Source of the DNA: Pseudolabrys sp.
GTDB taxonomy: Bacteria > Pseudomonadota > Alphaproteobacteria > Rhizobiales > Xanthobacteraceae
Direction of reading: 5' to 3'
Assembly: GCA_009694265.1 (NCBI GenBank)
Contig: SHVM01000010.1
Span: 1-44,170 of the forward strand
DNA: 44,170 bases
Shown: positions 41,007 to 44,170 of the stretch, piece after piece
Numbering within the stretch: the first letter of the stretch is position 1
Layout: the number at the start of each line of letters is the position of its first letter
The notes under the pieces: model-generated
What the model saw: only the letters and a program-made list of their open reading frames with translations
Told to the model about the DNA's origin: nothing
Databases searched by the model: none
Translations under genes and position numbers: made by a program

Positions 41007-41852
41007 GTGGATAAAGCTGAGACACCTAACGCGACAGTCGCCATCGGCGCCGTGCGCTTCGGCAATGCCTTGCCGTTGGCGCTGATCGCCGGTCCCTGCG
41101 CGCTGGAAAGCCGCGTGCATGCGCTGGAAATGGCCGCCGCGCTCAAGGAGATCGCAGCCCGCACCGGCATCGGTCTTGTCTATAAAACATCGTTCGACAA
41201 GGCCAACCGCACCTCGGCCAAGAGTGCCCGCGGCATCGGGCTCGATGCGGCGCTGCCCATATTCGCCGAAATCCGCGACACACTGAAAATTCCGGTGCTC
41301 ACCGACGTGCATGACGCCGAGCAATGCGCGCGCGTGGCAGCCGCGGTCGATGTGTTGCAGATCCCGGCGTTCCTGTGCCGGCAAACTGATCTGTTGATTG
41401 CGGCAGCCAAGACCGGGAAAGCCGTCAACGTCAAGAAGGGCCAGTTCCTGGCGCCCTGGGACATGCAGAACGTGGTCGCGAAGATCACGGCTGCTGGAAA
41501 TAAGAACGTGCTGGTGACCGAACGCGGCGTGTCGTTCGGTTACAACACGCTGGTCTCCGACATGCGCGCGCTGCCGATCCTCAAGCGCACCACGCTGGCG
41601 CCGGTGATTTTCGACGCCACGCATTCGGTGCAGCATCCGGGCGGGCAGGGCACGTCGTCGGGCGGCGAGCGCGAATTCGTAGCCGTGCTGGCGCGCGCGG
41701 CGGTCGCGGTCGGCGTCGCCGGTGTGTTCATCGAAACCCATCGCGATCCCGACAAGGCGCCCTCCGACGGACCCAACATGCTGCCACTCAAGGAGATGGA
41801 GCCGCTGCTGCGTACGCTGGTCGAATTCGACCGGCTGGCCAAACGCGCATGA
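41007..41852 (+). CDS. kdsA: 3-deoxy-8-phosphooctulonate (KDO-8-phosphate) synthase
   Basis: Condenses phosphoenolpyruvate with arabinose 5-phosphate, giving KDO-8-P for the lipopolysaccharide inner core, so it complements the lipid A genes. The TIM-barrel protein has [90 protein letters not shown], and [21 protein letters not shown] 41007 has GAGGA at ideal spacing (281 residues, near the E. coli length). ATG 40980 without a good ribosome site is the alternative. The C-terminus KRA and TGA are in copy 4 of the repeat. Confidence 0.95.
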   Translation: MDKAETPNATVAIGAVRFGNALPLALIAGPCALESRVHALEMAAALKEIAARTGIGLVYKTSFDKANRTSAKSARGIGLDAALPIFAEIRDTLKIPVLTDVHDAEQCARVAAAVDVLQIPAFLCRQTDLLIAAAKTGKAVNVKKGQFLAPWDMQNVVAKITAAGNKNVLVTERGVSFGYNTLVSDMRALPILKRTTLAPVIFDATHSVQHPGGQGTSSGGEREFVAVLARAAVAVGVAGVFIETHRDPDKAPSDGPNMLPLKEMEPLLRTLVEFDRLAKRA

Positions 41853-41895
41853 TCCCGAAAAGTGGGAACAGGTTTTCGGATTAGATCATGCGCAA
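41845..41895 (+). repeat. Palindromic hairpin repeat, copy 4 (kdsA / MFS gene)
   Basis: The fourth copy, with one core change (AACAGG instead of AACCGG) and ATTA before the right arm. It contains the kdsA stop TGA (41850-41852) and ends 28 bp before the MFS gene start. Copies 3 and 4 bracket kdsA at nearly 1 kb distance in direct orientation, so recombination between them could delete kdsA. Confidence 0.9.
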
Positions 41896-41923
41896 ACAAA
41901 AAATACCTGGCGCGCGCTGATCT

Positions 41924-43084
41924 ATGGGCAGCGTTCTCAACCTCATGGCGTTCGTCGTGTTCGCGACATCGCTGTTCATGCGCTCGGTCGATCCGGTCAT
42001 TCCGCAAATCGCCGAGGGGCTGAATGTGGCGCCGGCCACCGCGGCGCTGCTGTCGACCGGTTTCACGCTGCCCTATGCGCTGGCGCAGCCGGTGCTCGGT
42101 GCGCTGGCCGATATGTTCAGCAAGACGCGGCTGATCGCGATCTGCATGCTTATTCTTGGGCTGGCCACGCTCGCCTGCGCCTTCGCGACCAATTTCGAAA
42201 CGCTGATGGCTTTGCGCGTCGTGGCCGGGATCACCGCCGGCGGCGTGTTTCCCATCACGATGGCCGTTGCCGGCGACCGTGTTCCGGTCGCGCAGCGCCA
42301 GGTCGTGATCGCAAAGCTTTTGTTTGCCGCGATGAGCGGAAATCTTCTGGGCGCATCGGGCGCCGGGGTTATTGGCGACTTAATTGGCTGGCGCGGCGTG
42401 TTCTTTGCCACGGGCATCATCTGTCTGATCGCGCTTGCCGTCGCCATGTTCGGCTTCCTCCGCATGAATGAGAGCGCCGGGCGCTTCGATCTATCGTCGC
42501 TGGTGCCGAACTATCGCGCGATTTTTCGCAATCCGATGGCGAAATTCTGCTTCGGCGCCGTTTTCGCCGAAGGCGTATTTCTGTTCGGCGTGTTTCCCTA
42601 CGTGGCCGGCATGTTGCACAGCGATGGCGAAATGCGCGCTTCAATTGCCGGAACCGTGATCGCCGGCTTCGCCATTGGCGGCGCCATCTACACCTTCATG
42701 GTGTCGTGGCTGCTGGCCAATTTTGCCGAGAAACGTTTGATGGCGGCCGGCGGCACGACGATGGCATTTTGCCTCATCGTGATTGCGCTGTGGGCGCCGT
42801 GGCCGATTGAGTTCGTCAATTTCATGCTGCTCGGCTTCGGCTTCTACCTGCTGCACGGCTGCATCCAGGTCTATGTCACCGAACTGGCGCCGGCCGCGCG
42901 CGCATCGGCGACCGCGGGGCATTCGGCGTTTTTCTTTCTCGGACAGGCGGCAGGTCCCGTGGTCTACGGCCTCGGCCTCTCCAGCAGCATCGGCCTGGTG
43001 CCGGTGCTGCTCACGGGCGCTGTCGTGCTGGCGGCGACCGGCTGGCTTTGCGCCTTGCGCATGCGGCGGACCGTGGCGAGCTAG
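41924..43084 (+). CDS. Major facilitator superfamily transporter
   Basis: Inner-membrane transporter of 386 residues with about 12 hydrophobic segments, of the drug/metabolite efflux type. The first segment has FVVFATSLFMRSVDPVIPQI, and the loop 2-3 motif is GALADMFSKTRL, a DHA-type motif A. The protein starts very close to its first helix, as in short MFS proteins. Substrate cannot be told. It lies 71 bp after kdsA, separated by copy 4 of the repeat. It ends 42 bp from the convergent hydrolase gene with no obvious terminator between them. Confidence 0.85.
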   Translation: MGSVLNLMAFVVFATSLFMRSVDPVIPQIAEGLNVAPATAALLSTGFTLPYALAQPVLGALADMFSKTRLIAICMLILGLATLACAFATNFETLMALRVVAGITAGGVFPITMAVAGDRVPVAQRQVVIAKLLFAAMSGNLLGASGAGVIGDLIGWRGVFFATGIICLIALAVAMFGFLRMNESAGRFDLSSLVPNYRAIFRNPMAKFCFGAVFAEGVFLFGVFPYVAGMLHSDGEMRASIAGTVIAGFAIGGAIYTFMVSWLLANFAEKRLMAAGGTTMAFCLIVIALWAPWPIEFVNFMLLGFGFYLLHGCIQVYVTELAPAARASATAGHSAFFFLGQAAGPVVYGLGLSSSIGLVPVLLTGAVVLAATGWLCALRMRRTVAS

Positions 43085-43126
43085 ACCGTGTACAAATAAA
43101 TTAAAGCACGATCAAAGTTGAAATTA

Positions 43127-44098
43127 TTACTTCGGGGGGACAATCGACACGCCGGTCTTGTCAACATTGAAACTCATTAAGTCTTCACTGACGACAGGCG
43201 GTCCAGAATAGGTCGTCCGCGTCTTGTTAACGACATCATCTTCCGTCGGTGCCGGGAATTGTGGAGTTCCTTGGAGCACGATATGGTAGAAGACGGCGAG
43301 CTTCGGCTTGCTGCGCGTAAAGACGACGCCGGCTTCCTCGGGCTTGGTATGATGCGCAAGGATCGCGCGCACGATGATCGATGTCTGCAGCAGTTCTTCC
43401 TTCGCCATCGCGACCTGATGGATCAGCAGATCGACGCCGCTGGCGAATTTGATCAGGTTCTCCGAAAATTTTGTATCGCCCGAAATGACGACCGAGCGCC
43501 CGTCATAATCGATGCGGTAGCCGAATGCGGGCTTGAGCAACGGGCCGTGGTCCACTTCGAAAGCGGTCACCTTGACGCCATTTCGCTCATAAACGACGCC
43601 CTCGCTAATTTCAGTCGCCTCGATCGCTACACCCGCCTTGGGCAAATTCTGATCGGCGGTCCTTGCTTGGATGTCCCACGCGTAGGCTTGTTCAAGACCA
43701 TCCATCATCCCCTTCGTGCCGGCCGGTCCCCAGATGCGAAACGGCGACTGCCGCTGCGCATAGGCAGTGGGAAGCCAACCCGTCAGCCATAAATCGGGAA
43801 TGCCGACGATATGGTCGGAGTGGAGATGCGTGATGAACACAGCGTCGATGGATCCAAGTCGCACGCCGGTTTGCATCAGGCGTTGCGTTGCTCCGCGTCC
43901 GGCGTCGAACAAGAGCGTCTCCCGGCCGGCCCGAACGAGTGTGGCCGGTCCGAAGCGCTTGAGTGTGGGTGGCGGGCTCCCAGTCCCAAGCGTCACGACA
44001 TTGAAATCCGGCGCGGTCGGTTGTTGCGCCTGTGCTTCCATCGTAACCGAAGCGAAGGTAACTAAAATAGCCGCCGTAACGATAGACCGTGACCGCAT
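43127..44098 (-). CDS. Exported metallo-beta-lactamase-fold hydrolase
   Basis: The 323-residue protein has a Sec signal peptide (likely cut after AQA, residue 24) and a metallo-beta-lactamase fold of the RNase Z / arylsulfatase AtsA-like type. The zinc motif is H91-L-H93-S-D95-H96 in FITHLHSDHIVGIPDLW; further metal ligands lie in VDHGPLLKPAFGYRIDY, VISGDTKFSENLIKF, and AHHTKPEEAGVVF. Export argues against tRNA processing; an esterase, sulfatase or lactonase role is possible. Codon use is somewhat less GC-biased than in core genes, in line with accessory status. Confidence 0.85.
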   Translation of the reverse strand: MRSRSIVTAAILVTFASVTMEAQAQQPTAPDFNVVTLGTGSPPPTLKRFGPATLVRAGRETLLFDAGRGATQRLMQTGVRLGSIDAVFITHLHSDHIVGIPDLWLTGWLPTAYAQRQSPFRIWGPAGTKGMMDGLEQAYAWDIQARTADQNLPKAGVAIEATEISEGVVYERNGVKVTAFEVDHGPLLKPAFGYRIDYDGRSVVISGDTKFSENLIKFASGVDLLIHQVAMAKEELLQTSIIVRAILAHHTKPEEAGVVFTRSKPKLAVFYHIVLQGTPQFPAPTEDDVVNKTRTTYSGPPVVSEDLMSFNVDKTGVSIVPPK

Positions 44099-44122
44099 GG
44101 CATCATGTCCTTCTAACGAAGT

Positions 44123-44170
44123 CTAACCGCGCCCGCGATAGGGAACGACTCCCTGGTCCGGCACCCACAC
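44123..44170 (-). CDS. Possible 3' end of an upstream gene cut by the window edge
   Basis: On the minus strand a frame open from the window edge gives VWVPDQGVVPYRGRG and then TAG (44125-44123), 24 bp before the hydrolase start. Fifteen codons are too few to prove coding. If real, it would lie upstream of the hydrolase in the same operon. I cannot assign a family. Confidence 0.25.
   Translation of the reverse strand: MWVPDQGVVPYRGRG

Overview
The window is a high-GC chromosomal segment of an alphaproteobacterium, almost certainly Hyphomicrobiales (Rhizobiales), in the Bradyrhizobium / Rhodopseudomonas / Pseudolabrys neighbourhood. The evidence is the gene order (lolCD, dnaE, rpsB-tsf-pyrH-frr-uppS-cdsA-dxr-rseP-bamA-lpxD-fabZ-lpxA-lpxI-lpxB, gltA/gltX, trpEGDC-moaC-moeA-lexA, ppiD/tpiA-secG-pyrG-kdsA), the use of LpxI, the long C-terminal tail on ribosomal protein S2, and several intergenic palindrome families of the rhizobial type. 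No rRNA, tRNA, CRISPR array, IS element or phage gene is visible.

Left part (1-7.7 kb): the 3' end of proS, the lipoprotein exporter genes lolC and lolD, a 0.5 kb intergenic region, dnaE, and a twice-frameshifted periplasmic binding protein gene. The intergenic region holds what I consider the most interesting object here: a 32-codon single-pass membrane microprotein (2793-2891) with a strong ribosome binding site. It sits behind a TTGACA-N17-TATGTT promoter whose spacer contains a perfect alphaproteobacterial LexA box (GAAC-N7-GAAC). It looks like a counterpart of the Caulobacter SOS-induced division inhibitor SidA.

Centre (7.7-28 kb): a long plus-strand run for translation (rpsB, tsf, frr), nucleotide supply (pyrH), isoprenoid, undecaprenyl and phospholipid precursors (uppS, cdsA, dxr), envelope proteolysis (rseP), outer-membrane protein assembly (bamA) and early lipid A synthesis (lpxD, fabZ, lpxA, lpxI, lpxB, with ATGA overlaps). 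It is followed by a ketoacyl-ACP synthase III whose C-terminal motifs look Bacteroidetes-like. The minus-strand genes gltX and gltA come next, then a divergent glnS, which encodes the direct glutaminyl-tRNA synthetase.

Right part (28-44 kb): a minus-strand block reads ppiD, trpE, trpG, trpD, trpC, moaC, moeA, lexA. lexA has its own overlapping LexA half-sites. Divergent from ppiD lies tpiA-secG-pyrG-VOC protein-kdsA-MFS transporter on the plus strand, and an exported metallo-beta-lactamase-fold hydrolase closes the window on the minus strand. The ppiD and tpiA promoters appear to share one self-complementary -35 hexamer.

Two themes cut across the genes. First, the window holds both the SOS repressor gene and a probable member of its regulon. 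Second, a roughly 51-bp hairpin repeat (outer arms GCGCATGATC / GATCATGCGC, inner arms CCGAAAA / TTTTCGG) occurs four times, always in the same orientation relative to the gene it follows. In three cases it supplies that gene's stop codon. All function calls rest on reading motifs and context by eye; no database search was run.
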